Source: an uncultured Methanomassiliicoccus sp. (GTDB taxonomy: Archaea > Thermoplasmatota > Thermoplasmata > Methanomassiliicoccales > Methanomassiliicoccaceae). Taken from it: a stretch of 19,887 nt of DNA. Positions 7,103 to 16,600 of this stretch are shown here, piece after piece. A program made the translations under genes and the position numbers. Below the pieces are notes generated by a model, which saw only the letters and a program-made list of their open reading frames with translations, searched no databases and was not told where the DNA came from. The first letter of the stretch is position 1, and every line of letters begins with the position of its first letter. The stretch spans positions 1 to 19,887 of the forward strand of contig CAJKRY010000017.1 of assembly GCA_905202485.1 (NCBI GenBank), in the 5' to 3' direction.

Positions 7103-8082
7103 AACCATTGTACATTGGTTCAGTTATGGAAAGGTCTGGTAAAAGTGCAATCGCCTTAGGGCTGGCTAAAAGTCTGGGAGGCGCCGGGTACTTCAAACCG
7201 TTCAAAGAGTCTTCGGTAGAGTTCAACGGCAGCGCTGTCGACAGAGACGCCCTGCTGATGGCTTCAGCACTTGATCTTCCTTATTCTCCTGAAGAACTCT
7301 CTCCTTTTGTTTACGACGTCTTTTCTCCGCCGTCATTCGATGAAGTCTGTGCAGCTTACAAGCAAGTATCTAAGGAAAAAATGATCATCGAAGGTACCAG
7401 AGATATCATCACAGGCTGGACGGGAAATCTTTCAGGAATGGCTATCGCCAGGGATCTGGGTGCAGAAATAATTCTAGTATCGCCCGCAACCTCTCCGGCA
7501 ATAGACAAAATATGCATGCTGAATTCATTCATGAAGCAGACGCCTGGATTGTTTAAAGGAGTGATCCTGAATCAAATCGAGGATAAGAGATATATCGACC
7601 TGCTGGAGAGCCGCGGCATCAGCGTGCTCGGTGCAGTTCCTTCCATGAATGAGCTCAAAAGATTCAGGGTTTCTGAGATCGCTTCGCTGCTGTCTGCTGA
7701 AGTTTTGGTGGAAGGCAGAGATACAGTAATTGAGAATGTGATGATCGGCGCCATGAATTCTGAGTCTGCCGTTGCTCAGATGAGACGGATGCCGGCAAAA
7801 GCCCTCATAACCGGAGGAGACAGAGCAGATATTCAGAACGCAGCCTTGTCAACTGATCTGGCATGTCTCGTCCTGACGGGAGGATTCCAGCCGTCAAATG
7901 CAGTTCTCTCATTGGCATATGAGCAAGGTGTTACAGTTCTGCTTACTTCCATGGACACCATGGGTGCAGTGGAGACAGTCAACAGACACCTGGCGTACAT
8001 CTCTCCTAAAGATGAGAGTAAAATTCTCAAAATAACAAATGCGGTAAAGGAGAACGTCGACATCAGCAGGATTACGGAGTAA
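7099..8082 (+). CDS. BioD-like P-loop protein with DRTGG domain
   Basis: A 327-aa protein of the type often annotated as phosphotransacetylase-like or BioD-like (COG0857): an N-terminal P-loop domain with GSVMERSGKS at residues 7-16 and a C-terminal DRTGG-type domain (ITGGDRADIQNAAL about 238-251, LVLTGGFQPS further on). It lacks the phosphate acetyl/butyryl transferase catalytic domain found in the longer bacterial Pta proteins, so transferase activity should not be assumed; a regulatory or CoA/nucleotide-sensing role is more likely. It is translationally coupled to the upstream CoA synthetase: ATGA overlap with a strong AGGAGGGAG inside the end of that gene. This tight pairing argues that it works with or regulates the synthetase. 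Its 3' end overlaps the convergent MazG-like gene by 11 nt. Confidence 0.8.
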   Translation: MKPLYIGSVMERSGKSAIALGLAKSLGGAGYFKPFKESSVEFNGSAVDRDALLMASALDLPYSPEELSPFVYDVFSPPSFDEVCAAYKQVSKEKMIIEGTRDIITGWTGNLSGMAIARDLGAEIILVSPATSPAIDKICMLNSFMKQTPGLFKGVILNQIEDKRYIDLLESRGISVLGAVPSMNELKRFRVSEIASLLSAEVLVEGRDTVIENVMIGAMNSESAVAQMRRMPAKALITGGDRADIQNAALSTDLACLVLTGGFQPSNAVLSLAYEQGVTVLLTSMDTMGAVETVNRHLAYISPKDESKILKITNAVKENVDISRITE

Positions 8083-8374
8083 GCTCCATTACAACTCTTC
8101 TGCTGAATCCTCCGTTCCTTTCCCTCTTTTTCTTCACAATCTCAAAAAGTTCATTTTCATCTATTCCAATCTCAGCCGCCAGGTTCAGCACGACCTCAAG
8201 AATGTCTGCAAGCTCTTCAGCACTGTTATCTTCTGTGAATTCAAAAGTTTCTTCCTGTAATTTATTAGTCAGAAGACTCAGCATTTCTTCTTTACTGGCC
8301 GTGGTAAATCTAAATTCCTTGCCTTGTGCTGCTGTTATTTCAGGTATGTTGTCTCTCACAAGTTTACATCTCAT
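8072..8374 (-). CDS. MazG-like nucleotide pyrophosphohydrolase
   Basis: A 100-aa all-alpha NTP pyrophosphohydrolase of the short, stand-alone type often labelled phosphoribosyl-ATP pyrophosphohydrolase-like. It begins KLVRDNIPEI, carries the metal-binding EExxE (Glu41, Glu42, Glu45) and ExxD (Glu54, Asp57) pair characteristic of MazG/HisE-type folds, and ends with the family's RNGGFSRRVV block (86-95). A house-cleaning function on aberrant nucleotides is the usual proposal; nothing nearby suggests histidine biosynthesis. The ATG at 8374 lacks a good ribosome binding site. A TTTAAA-type box on the minus strand near 8436 could be the promoter. It overlaps the upstream convergent gene by 11 nt. 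Confidence 0.82.
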   Translation of the reverse strand: MRCKLVRDNIPEITAAQGKEFRFTTASKEEMLSLLTNKLQEETFEFTEDNSAEELADILEVVLNLAAEIGIDENELFEIVKKKRERNGGFSRRVVMELTP

Positions 8375-8459
8375 TGCGGTGAATACTCTTTGCAGTAAAA
8401 TATGCCTTCCGATGATTGATGCAGAATGTTTTAAATATCATGACTGTGCATAGTATAAG

Positions 8460-8545
8460 CGTAACACTGAGGTTCCTGGGACTGAGCCTTTGGGGACGTT
8501 ATCGGTACGTCGCTCAGGAACGTCAGATTATGTTATTTTTGAAGT
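8460..8545 (+). ncRNA. Candidate small structured RNA
   Basis: A GC-rich island in an AT-rich intergenic region folds into a long rod. The outer stem pairs 8467-8477 with 8516-8526 (11 bp, one G-G mismatch). After a one-sided bulge, 8484-8487 pairs with 8512-8515, and then 8495-8499 with 8507-8511 around a 7-nt loop. Upstream, TTTTAAATA near 8430-8438 sits about 25 nt before 8460, and downstream a T-run (8535-8539) follows the stem, so a + strand transcript of about 80 nt is plausible. It does not fit box C/D or tRNA features, and no symmetric H/ACA pocket is obvious. It could instead be a 3'-UTR hairpin of the minus-strand gene ending at 8547. Confidence 0.4.
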
Positions 8546-8546
8546 T

Positions 8547-8993
8547 TTATTGTTGGTACAATGGATCATTATATTCAAAATTCAATCCGTACCTTAGTTC
8601 CTGATAGTGATGATGCATTACCCAGCGTATAAGATCATCTCTTGACTCATATCCCCTCATTTCTATTTCTTCATCCATCCATTTGACCAGTGTTGAGGGC
8701 AGAGTAACAAGGAATTCTTTCTCACTGTTGTTTACAGCTTTGAAGATGCTGTGAAACTGTTTGTATGTTGCATAGATCAGCTTTTCAATATCCCTCGAGG
8801 GAATTCTGAGCGTGTAGGCGATATCAAAATCTTCCAATCCCTTTTCTTTAAGAATAAATATGCGCAGCTCTTCTTCCGTCATTCCCAGATTAAGAAAAGT
8901 TTCGACGAGAGCGCTTCCCAACTCGGAGAAGTCTTTCTTTTCCGCCTCATCCTTTGCATCTGGGGAATTTTTGCAATCTTCCACATTGTTCAC
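8547..8993 (-). CDS. Probable DNA-binding regulator: HTH-like region plus ribbon-helix-helix domain
   Basis: Unnamed 148-aa protein. The first 20 residues are polar and probably flexible. Residues about 37-80 (TEEELRIFILKEKGLEDFDIAYTL and on) look like a sigma-region-4/LuxR-type helix-turn-helix, where a moderately spaced helix pair is followed by a possible recognition helix. Residues 93-133 have the ribbon-helix-helix pattern: a short beta strand EFLVTLPSTL, then a helix, a glycine turn at RGYESRDD and a second helix LIRWVMHHHYQEL. Two DNA-binding folds in one small protein would be unusual. The start is GTG with AAGGTTGAT just ahead. It is divergent from the NYN-domain gene across a 139-nt region, the usual place for an autoregulator's site. 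The HTH call is weaker than the ribbon-helix-helix call. Confidence 0.65.
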   Translation of the reverse strand: MNNVEDCKNSPDAKDEAEKKDFSELGSALVETFLNLGMTEEELRIFILKEKGLEDFDIAYTLRIPSRDIEKLIYATYKQFHSIFKAVNNSEKEFLVTLPSTLVKWMDEEIEMRGYESRDDLIRWVMHHHYQELRYGLNFEYNDPLYQQ

Positions 8994-9132
8994 TTAAATC
9001 AACCTTCACTCTATTTTGAACTTTTAACTAACAGAAGCGCGTATCACTCTATCTCTGATATAATTTCATGTATTCATAAAAAGCAGCTCTGTTTTTAGTA
9101 ACATACATATTTCTTGAGATGTATTGCCAACC

Positions 9133-9753
9133 ATGGAAAGCCAAGCTGTCGTACTCATTGACAACGGTTATCTTGCAAAGACGCTGGAGAACGATTTTGG
9201 CAGGACCCGTTTGGATTACTCCGCTTTTGCACATGAGCTCTGCAGCATGATTTCCTGTGATATGTCCAGAGCATACCTGTATGATGCCCCGCCGATAAAC
9301 AAGCCCACAGATAATGCCAAGAGAAGGAAAACTTACGCCAACAGGATGAGGTTCTTCGATGACATCAGGAAAACGCCTCAGTTTGAAGTAAAGCTGGGCA
9401 GGCTCACAGAATTTATCGATCACGAGACAGGCAGAATGGTAACCAGACAGAAAGGGGTCGATGTCATGCTGGCTGTGGATATGATTGTTCACACTCTTGA
9501 TCCTGAAACGGAAGTGGACAACATGATTCTCATTGCAGGTGATGCGGACTTTGAACCGGCAGTAAGGTACTCAGTGTCAAGAGGAAAAAACATAGTTTTG
9601 TGCTGCTCAACCAAATACAGAAAGAACGGCGGAAAGTCGTACTCTGATGCACTTATGAATGTAAGCAGTTCATTCATTTCGCTTGACTATGATCTGATCT
9701 CAAAATGTTCATTTGTGAGAAAGAAGGCAGAGAGCCTCAAATCTCATTCTTGA
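9133..9753 (+). CDS. NYN/PIN-like domain nuclease (LabA/DUF88 type)
   Basis: A 206-aa NYN-domain protein, a PIN-like fold expected to be a metal-dependent ribonuclease. The acidic set is in place: Asp10 in VVLIDNGYLA, Asp110 and Asp116 in KGVDVMLAVDM, and Asp137 and Asp139 in LIAGDADFEPAV. The SRGKNIVLCC strand and a helix-rich C-terminus complete the fold. A TTG at 9124 would add three residues (the reading frame permits MPTMES), but the ATG at 9133 starts right before the first beta strand and is preferred; neither has a strong ribosome binding site. It is divergent from the HTH/ribbon-helix-helix gene, which might regulate it; no cognate antitoxin overlaps it, so a toxin role is not indicated. 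RNA target unknown. Confidence 0.82.
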   Translation: MESQAVVLIDNGYLAKTLENDFGRTRLDYSAFAHELCSMISCDMSRAYLYDAPPINKPTDNAKRRKTYANRMRFFDDIRKTPQFEVKLGRLTEFIDHETGRMVTRQKGVDVMLAVDMIVHTLDPETEVDNMILIAGDADFEPAVRYSVSRGKNIVLCCSTKYRKNGGKSYSDALMNVSSSFISLDYDLISKCSFVRKKAESLKSHS

Positions 9754-9771
9754 ATTCAATCAGACATGTAT

Positions 9772-9788
9772 TCAAAATTTAATTTTGA
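9772..9788. terminator. AT-rich palindrome between convergent genes
   Basis: TCAAAATT and AATTTTGA are perfect 8-base arms around one T, lying 18 nt after the NYN gene stop and 34 nt from the gcvH stop. It presents T-runs on both strands and could end transcription in both directions. Confidence 0.4.
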
Positions 9789-9822
9789 CATCTGCTCTGA
9801 TTTCTCAAGTCTGCATTTACAT

Positions 9823-10212
9823 TCATAAACCAATTAATTCCTTGTATTCATCAGAACTCAAAAGGATCGAAAGATCGCAGTTATCAAGTTTTACGACTGC
9901 GAACCATCCCTTGTCGTAAGGGGATTGATTGATAATCAGCGGGTCATTAAGTATCTCTGAATTAACTTCCAGAACTTCGCAGTCTACAGGGCAGCTGACA
10001 GCGGCAACGGTCTTGATACTCTCTACCTGTCCGAACAAATCTCCCTGTTGGTACTTTTTTCCTACAACAGGCAGCTCTGCATACACCAGTTCCGACATCT
10101 GCTCTTGTGCATAGTCAGTCATTCCAATTTTTGCAGTTTTTCCCTCTATCTGTATCCATTCGTGGGTCTTTGAATAATACAGGCCGTCTCTTACTTCGTT
10201 GCCGTCTGTCAT
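9823..10212 (-). CDS. gcvH: Glycine cleavage system H-like lipoyl protein
   Basis: GcvH carries lipoate that shuttles the aminomethyl group in the glycine cleavage system. The 129-aa product has the normal order of the family: YSKTHEWIQIEG (13-24), AKIGMTDYAQEQMSELVYAELP (27-48), the lipoyl-lysine hairpin GQVESIKTVAAV with Lys67, and NDPLIINQSPYDKGWFAVVKL near the end. Length and motifs are intact, so it should be lipoylated if the cell has a lipoate ligase or synthase. No gcvT, gcvP, lpd or lipoate gene lies in the window, so whether it serves glycine cleavage or another lipoate-dependent reaction is unknown. The ATG at 10212 has only a weak TGAG upstream; a TCTAAAAA box near 10238-10231 suggests a very short leader. 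Confidence 0.92.
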   Translation of the reverse strand: MTDGNEVRDGLYYSKTHEWIQIEGKTAKIGMTDYAQEQMSELVYAELPVVGKKYQQGDLFGQVESIKTVAAVSCPVDCEVLEVNSEILNDPLIINQSPYDKGWFAVVKLDNCDLSILLSSDEYKELIGL

Positions 10213-10466
10213 ATGCTCAAATGCCGCAAAGCAGAAGCTGTTTTTAGATGTTTAGGTACAGGGCTACGCTTGGAAAATCAAAGACCATGTTACATGGGTA
10301 ATAATTGCAGCGGTTTGGTTAATTATTTTTGAAAAATTTGCCGTATCTATATTTCTTCTGTTGTTTTGATTATTTGATAAATCTTGAGAAAACACAAGCT
10401 GGATGAGATATTCATTTGACAATAAGTTCATCGGTTCTGCACCGTTCTTCATATCCGGCATCTTGA

Positions 10467-10481
10467 ATACATATTATGTAT
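10467..10481. promoter_or_regulatory. AT-rich palindrome upstream of the surface protein gene
   Basis: Perfect 7-1-7 inverted repeat ATACATA-T-TATGTAT about 120-135 nt ahead of the start codon at 10601. It is a possible regulator site, but AT-rich palindromes also arise by chance. Confidence 0.3.
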
Positions 10482-10590
10482 ACATTATCCCTGTGTAAAA
10501 TTCTACTATGTAACATATATAGATCTAGTATTATTCCTGCATAGATATACGGTCGAGGCGGCTACGCATCGATCTATACATTCACAAAAA

Positions 10591-10596
10591 GGGTGA
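10591..10596 (+). promoter_or_regulatory. Ribosome binding site that fixes the surface protein start
   Basis: GGGTGA with 4-5 bases spacing to the ATG at 10601. It decides between this start, whose frame carries the signal peptide, and later starts in the main frame that have neither a binding site nor a signal peptide. Confidence 0.7.
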
Positions 10597-10600
10597 ATAC

Positions 10601-13600
10601 ATGAAGAAAAAACACATATTGTTGTTTGCGTCAGCCATGTTGCTTGTGGCTTTGATGCTTCTTGTACCCTCATCTCAGGCAAACATGCCTGGGGGGGGGG
10701 GGACAGGAAAATGAATATTCTAACTTATCATTAAGCGAAGGAAATTATACCGCGTATGTAGATTCTGGGAAGGGTGTTGATCTCGAGAGTCACGGCACCT
10801 CCAATGCGCCTTATAAATCTATAACATATGCCCTGAAACAATCACATTACGATATAACTATTCTGGGAAGTGAATATGCTTCTGATGAGGAAAATGAAAT
10901 TAATATCAATGCAAACATATCACTGCGTGCTGAGAGTCAAACTGTTGAATTCAACGTTCCCATAAAAATTGTTGCAAATAGCGAATCAAATACATATATC
11001 CAGTTAGCTGACAATATCCAATTCAATAAAAATATCTCTATTTCTAGTTCTAGTATATCGGATCTGCCCGTGACGTTAGATGGTAATAATACACATTTGA
11101 ATGGTGGATTGAGTATCGGCGATAATGCTGATGCATACATTCATGATGTTACTTTCCAAGGTAAGGGCATAACTAGTTACAATTCAAAAAATATTCATAT
11201 ACTGAGCTGTAATTTCGCAAATCCTGCTGAAAATAGTCTAAACGCTATACAAATAACTAATGCTCAAGGCGATATAAATATAGAGTTCTGCACAATTAAT
11301 TCTTCGATTAGTATCCCTTGGTTACAGGGAATATCAATTAATGGTGTATCTGGCGATGTGCGTATCTATTATTGCCAAATCTCGGATGCATCATACAATG
11401 CCATCCAAATATCCAATGCACTTAGCTTGATTCTAGCCTTTAATGATTTTAAAAACTGGGACTGTGACAATGATCATTTTACATCCATGCTCGCACCAGC
11501 AGGGAGAGCGATCGACATACAAGATTGTACAAATCTAATGGTCAATACAGTCTTTAATAATTTTGATAAAAGTTATGGAGATAATCCAGTTTTCATAGAT
11601 TCCAATACCTCAGTATCCTCTAAAAATACATATGCTGATGGAAACATTTTAAAAATCTCAAATACTACGATATCTTCGTTAACTTGCTATTACAATTATT
11701 TCATAAATGAATCAGACGAACGTATTCTGCTTTTCACAGAAAACGATTCTCAATTTGTAACTCCTGATAGATCTGTACCTTCTGTCGCATCCTTCACATC
11801 ACTTGAAGACAGCGGTGTTACAGAGATATATGGAATGGATATCGCAGAATTAGGTATAACCGATCTATCCTTTGGAGAACATATTTATTTCCATGGATTT
11901 TTACCATATGTTACTGAATTTAGAGAATATCACACGAGCGATATAAATCAGAGTGGACATTATCTCACATATGCATTAAAACTCCCAAATGATCTGACAA
12001 TCTTTGATTTATCCACTGTTTCTGGGCCTATTGTATACATTCTTGTTGATGATGAATTAAGATCTTACGACTATTCACAAATAATTGACTCTATGGTGAT
12101 ACCTGACAAAGAATATGATCCAATATATCTTGTGAACACGATAAGAGTGACGGATAAAACAAACATATCTATTGAAGTTGACTGGGATGGAGATGGCAGT
12201 AAATATTTAAAATCCAAATATGACTTAGATCTTTCTGAAATCAGCCTTGGTTTAATGAATAATGGTAATTCTATTGCGTCTATAGTGGAATACGAGGATG
12301 ATGTAAAACCTGATAATTATTCGCTAGATATTGGGACGACTTTTGACAGTAATTATCAGTATAGAATATTCATCAATGCATCGAATATAAAACAATATCA
12401 GCTTAATGGAAGTGATGGATATTGGATTGGAATAAATGTGTCAGTTCCTACAGATATAAATACGAAAAATCTGCAATACGAGATATACCGTTCACCAGGT
12501 GATCCATTAATCTGTAAAAATCCTAGCTATAATTCAGAACACACATATCTTACTGTATATATAGATGTGGATAATTTAGCTGATTTTCCTCACTGTGCTT
12601 ATATTGATTTCTCTTATTCAGATGATCATGGAAGCTATTTGCGAACATCATATATACTTGATTTTTCGAATGTTACTCGGTTAATCGACTCACCTGATGG
12701 AATAGAAGTAAGACAGTTTCAAGATAATCCGCCAAGTGGAGAAACTCCGATTGATACAAGCGGTGCAATACACGACATATCTGTAATAACAGACTGGGAC
12801 TCCAATTACAACATAACAGTGAATTCAAAAAACATTCCATACTGCAGAAATTCTGATGGTGAATGGGGATATTGGATTAAATTAGCATTCAAAGTTCCAG
12901 ATTCGGCAACGCCTGAGGATATTATAGTATTTATCGATGATCAAAAATCAAATAAACATGGTTTCGAGGATGAATGTGTTACAATAGTTGTTGATGTTGG
13001 TTCACACGACACTTTTAATCTATTAATCCTGATACCCGCTGGTTCAGCATACCATGGGTCTGAATACATAATTGATGTTTCCAATGCAAAGGTTGAAAAT
13101 GTTTCTCCACATATCGTTGCATTCAAATCAAACATCAATTCGAACATCTCTTACAAAATTATAAATGCTGGTGAGAAAGTTGATGAACCTAAAAATCTAG
13201 TCAAAGACAATTATGTGCTTGTTGGATGGTACAAAGACGCAGATTTCCAGACGCCTTGGGATTTTGAAAAAGACACTGTTAATTCAAACACGACTCTTTA
13301 TGCCAAATGGCTAAGAGTATTAGACTCTTTAGAGTTAATACTTCTAGAAATAGATAATCAACCTCTGGACGCATCATCTATAGTTTACCTGAGTCCAGTC
13401 GACGATGATACCACACGGATTCCATTGAATGTCTCATCAATTCCTGGATCCTACATTTCTTCCGAACCACTACCGTATAGTAAATACTACTTGTCAATCG
13501 GTGACAGACAATATGCAGAACCTTTGCAGGTTGATGAGCACAGCTCCATATATTATCTCACAAATCTCTGTAAGTTTGATCTTATTCTTCCGGCTATACC

Positions 13601-16600
13601 AAGACTTTCGGCCGAAAGCGATACTGAAAAATTATACTTCGACTATGACTCGCAGAGTGCCATAATAGACGTCACAATAGCACTTAAAGACGCTCTCAAA
13701 GAATTAGGAATCTACATTGACGGGTGGTATACCGACAATGGATACACTACACCATATGAATATTACAACGCGCAACCTGAAAAGGATATAACTACTTTAT
13801 ATCTCAAAGTGATAGATGCGCAAGAAGTAGAGTCAGAGATATATAATATCGAATATGTATGTAGGTATAATGAACATGTTTCTCCCAGTACGCTTGCTCC
13901 TTCAAGCTATATTTCCGCAGCAGGTGCAACACTTCCAGAACTCAATGTTCCTGGCTACATATTTTTAGGTTGGTATGAGGATTCAGAATTTTCTAAAAAT
14001 GTAGAAAATATATCATCTGGTGAAACCGGAGACAAAATATTTTATGCTAATTTAGAAAATATTCTCTGCGATGTGTCATTTACATTTATTGATGCAAATA
14101 ACATGCCACTGGAAGGACTTGATGTAGTTATTATCAAGGATTATGGAGATGACACACCCTATTCTCTAATAGAATCTACCAGCACCCCTGGAACTTACAC
14201 AGCTTCTAACGTTCCTTCTGGTGTGTATTTTATTTACTTAAATGGGGCACAGTATACATCAATGACGCCTCTAAACATAACCAATGAGCATTTTACAGAA
14301 ACATTTAACGACATTTGCTTGATGATTGTTGATGTTTCTTCGATAGATCCGAGCGCATTTAATAAATTCTATCAAGGGATTCTTGAAGAGGGCACGTTGT
14401 CTGTGTTCTTTGACAGGACGGCTCTCAGATATATTCTGCATGCAGAGGCACAGGAAATATTTGAAGAACTGGTTCCATCAGGCTATGTATATAAGGGAGT
14501 GTACAAAGATCCAGGATATCTGAATTCATATGAATCCATTGATGAAGAAATTCCTGCACAAATACGATTTTATGTCAAAGCATTCGAATCAAATACAGAT
14601 GACTCGACAATTCATGAAGTGACAATATCACTTAGTGATGTTTCTGGACCTATAAATGATCTTGAAGTATCATTAAGACAGTACAATGAGGAATATGTTC
14701 TTCTACATCAGATAAACTTCACAGACTTAGGAAACGGAACCTACAGAAGTACAGCAGTATCTGCTGGTAAATACAGTATATATGTTGGATCTGAACCATA
14801 CATATTATCTGGACTTGATGAAAAAATTGTTGAGATAACAGAGAATTGCACCATCGAGCTCAATGATACACGCTGTTTAACATTGGACATGAGTAAGTTC
14901 ATTCCTGATGCATTATCAATTTTATACGGTCAAAGCGGATTCACCATGCCTTACAAAGCTCTAGCAAACACGGAATTTGATAATTACGGCTACGATCTGG
15001 AAGGCTGGTATACAGACCCAGGGTTAACAAATGAAGTCACTTCAGATGTATTAATAACTGAGGACACCACTCTATATGCTAATCTCACAAAGATGTCAAG
15101 TGGTGTGACAATATCAATTACCGGTGCTTCTGGCCCTATAACCGGTCTAGAAATATTTTTAAAGCCATATAATGATGAATCAGTACAGCAAGTAATTTTC
15201 ACAGACTTAGGAAACGGAACTTACGGCAGTACCAATGTGCCCACTGGTAGGTACAGCATTTATGTTGGATCTGAACCATACATATTATCTGGACTTGATG
15301 AAAAAATTGTTGAGATAACAGAGAATTGCACCATCGAGCTCAATGATACACGCTGTTTAACATTGGACATGAGTAAGTTCATTCCAGATGCTATCGTAGT
15401 TTCATACGTTCAAAGTGGGGTTATTCTACCACATACAGCTCTGGAAAACATGAAACTTGATGGATACAATCTGGAAGGCTGGTATACAGACCTAGAGTTA
15501 ACAAATAAAGTTACTTCTGATGTAACAATAAACAAGGACACCACCTTGTATGTTAATCTAACAAAGATATCAAGCGGAGGAGACACACCTAGCGTTCCTA
15601 CAACACCAACGGTTCCTGATGAAAAACCTGTAGTCAAAGAAGATGAAGTAAAGAATGAAAATGGAACGACTTCTTCAATTACTGAAACAACAACAAAGAA
15701 AGAAAACGCTGACGGTTCTAAAGAGACCACAGTCGAAAAGAAGGAAGAGGTCAAAGATGAAAACGGAAAAGTTCAGTCGGTGATTGAAGAAACGTCAAAG
15801 ACTACTGAAAACAAAGACGGTTCTAAAGAGACAGTTGTAGAAAAGAAGGAAGAAGTAAAAGATGAGAATGGCAGCGTTCAGTCTGTAAAGGAAGAAAAGG
15901 TTAGTGAAAAAGTAAGTACAGACGGTACTGTCAACAAGACATCTGAAACGACTGTCAAAGACAGTAAAGGAAACACTCTTGAAGAGAAAACATCCGTATC
16001 GCTTGAAGACAAAACCGCAGGAATCACCACAACTGCAGAAATAAAAAAGGATGCTGACGGCAGTGTTACGGCAGAGACTGTTTCTAAGATTAAAGTAAAC
16101 TCAGAAGAAGGCAAAGCTTTCGTATCAAAAGAAGTTGTGGATGCAGCAGTCCAGCATGCAGAGGAAGTCAAAAAGATCGCCGAAGAGAAAGGTGCTGCTG
16201 TAACACCTACTTTAGAGATTGAAGCATCTTCTTCCGGCCCTGAAGCTGAAACAGAATTACCTGCTGAATCCTTGGCGAAGCTGGCAGATGCAGAAGTAAA
16301 CGTCAAGGTGAAAACAGATGTCGGTGACATTGAGCTCCCGCCGGAAGTAGCGAAGAATTTAGCTTCAAAAGGTGAAGAAGCAGTCTCCCTGTCAATCGGC
16401 AAAGCAGACAAGGAACAGCTTAATGACAAACAGAAAAAGGCAGTCGGCGACTCCCCTATCTTTACCCTTTCTTCAAAAGCAGGAGAGCAGGACATTCATG
16501 AGCTGGGAGGTACAGTCAAGATCACAGTACCTTATGAGCTGAAAGCAGGAGAAAATCCTGAGAAAATCACCGTCTGGTATGTGGACGATCTGGGAAACAT

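Larger units (their letters stand above)
10213..10600. other. Long AT-rich intergenic and promoter region before the giant surface protein gene
   Basis: No convincing gene; a 65-codon minus-strand open frame here has no ribosome binding site or family resemblance. Toward the right, several TATA-like boxes face the surface protein gene (ATATATAG near 10516-10523, GATATAC near 10545, TCTATAC near 10573). The second would give a leader of about 30 nt that includes the ribosome binding site. A 15-nt palindrome (ATACATA, T, TATGTAT; 10467-10481) is a candidate operator. The left edge holds the gcvH promoter. Confidence 0.45.

Noticed and set aside
8416..8604. 62-codon open frame on the + strand across the hairpin
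   Set aside because: It overlaps the structured element and the end of the regulator gene, has no ribosome binding site and an implausible composition.
10264..10461. 65-codon open frame on the minus strand
   Set aside because: No ribosome binding site, no recognisable domain, biased to Asn/Ile as AT-rich non-coding DNA gives; treated as chance.
10662..10690. TTG at 10662 as the start of the surface protein
   Set aside because: It has no ribosome binding site, gives no signal peptide, and reads the signal-peptide codons out of frame; the ATG at 10601 with a one-base change in the G tract explains everything better.
14619..15584. CRISPR-like repeats
   Set aside because: Only two long coding units in frame, not short repeats with spacers; no CRISPR array is seen anywhere in the window.
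15878..16495. Long open frame (205 codons) antisense to the stalk region
   Set aside because: Ser/Thr/Val-rich shadow of the Lys/Glu-rich coding strand with no start signals or domain.
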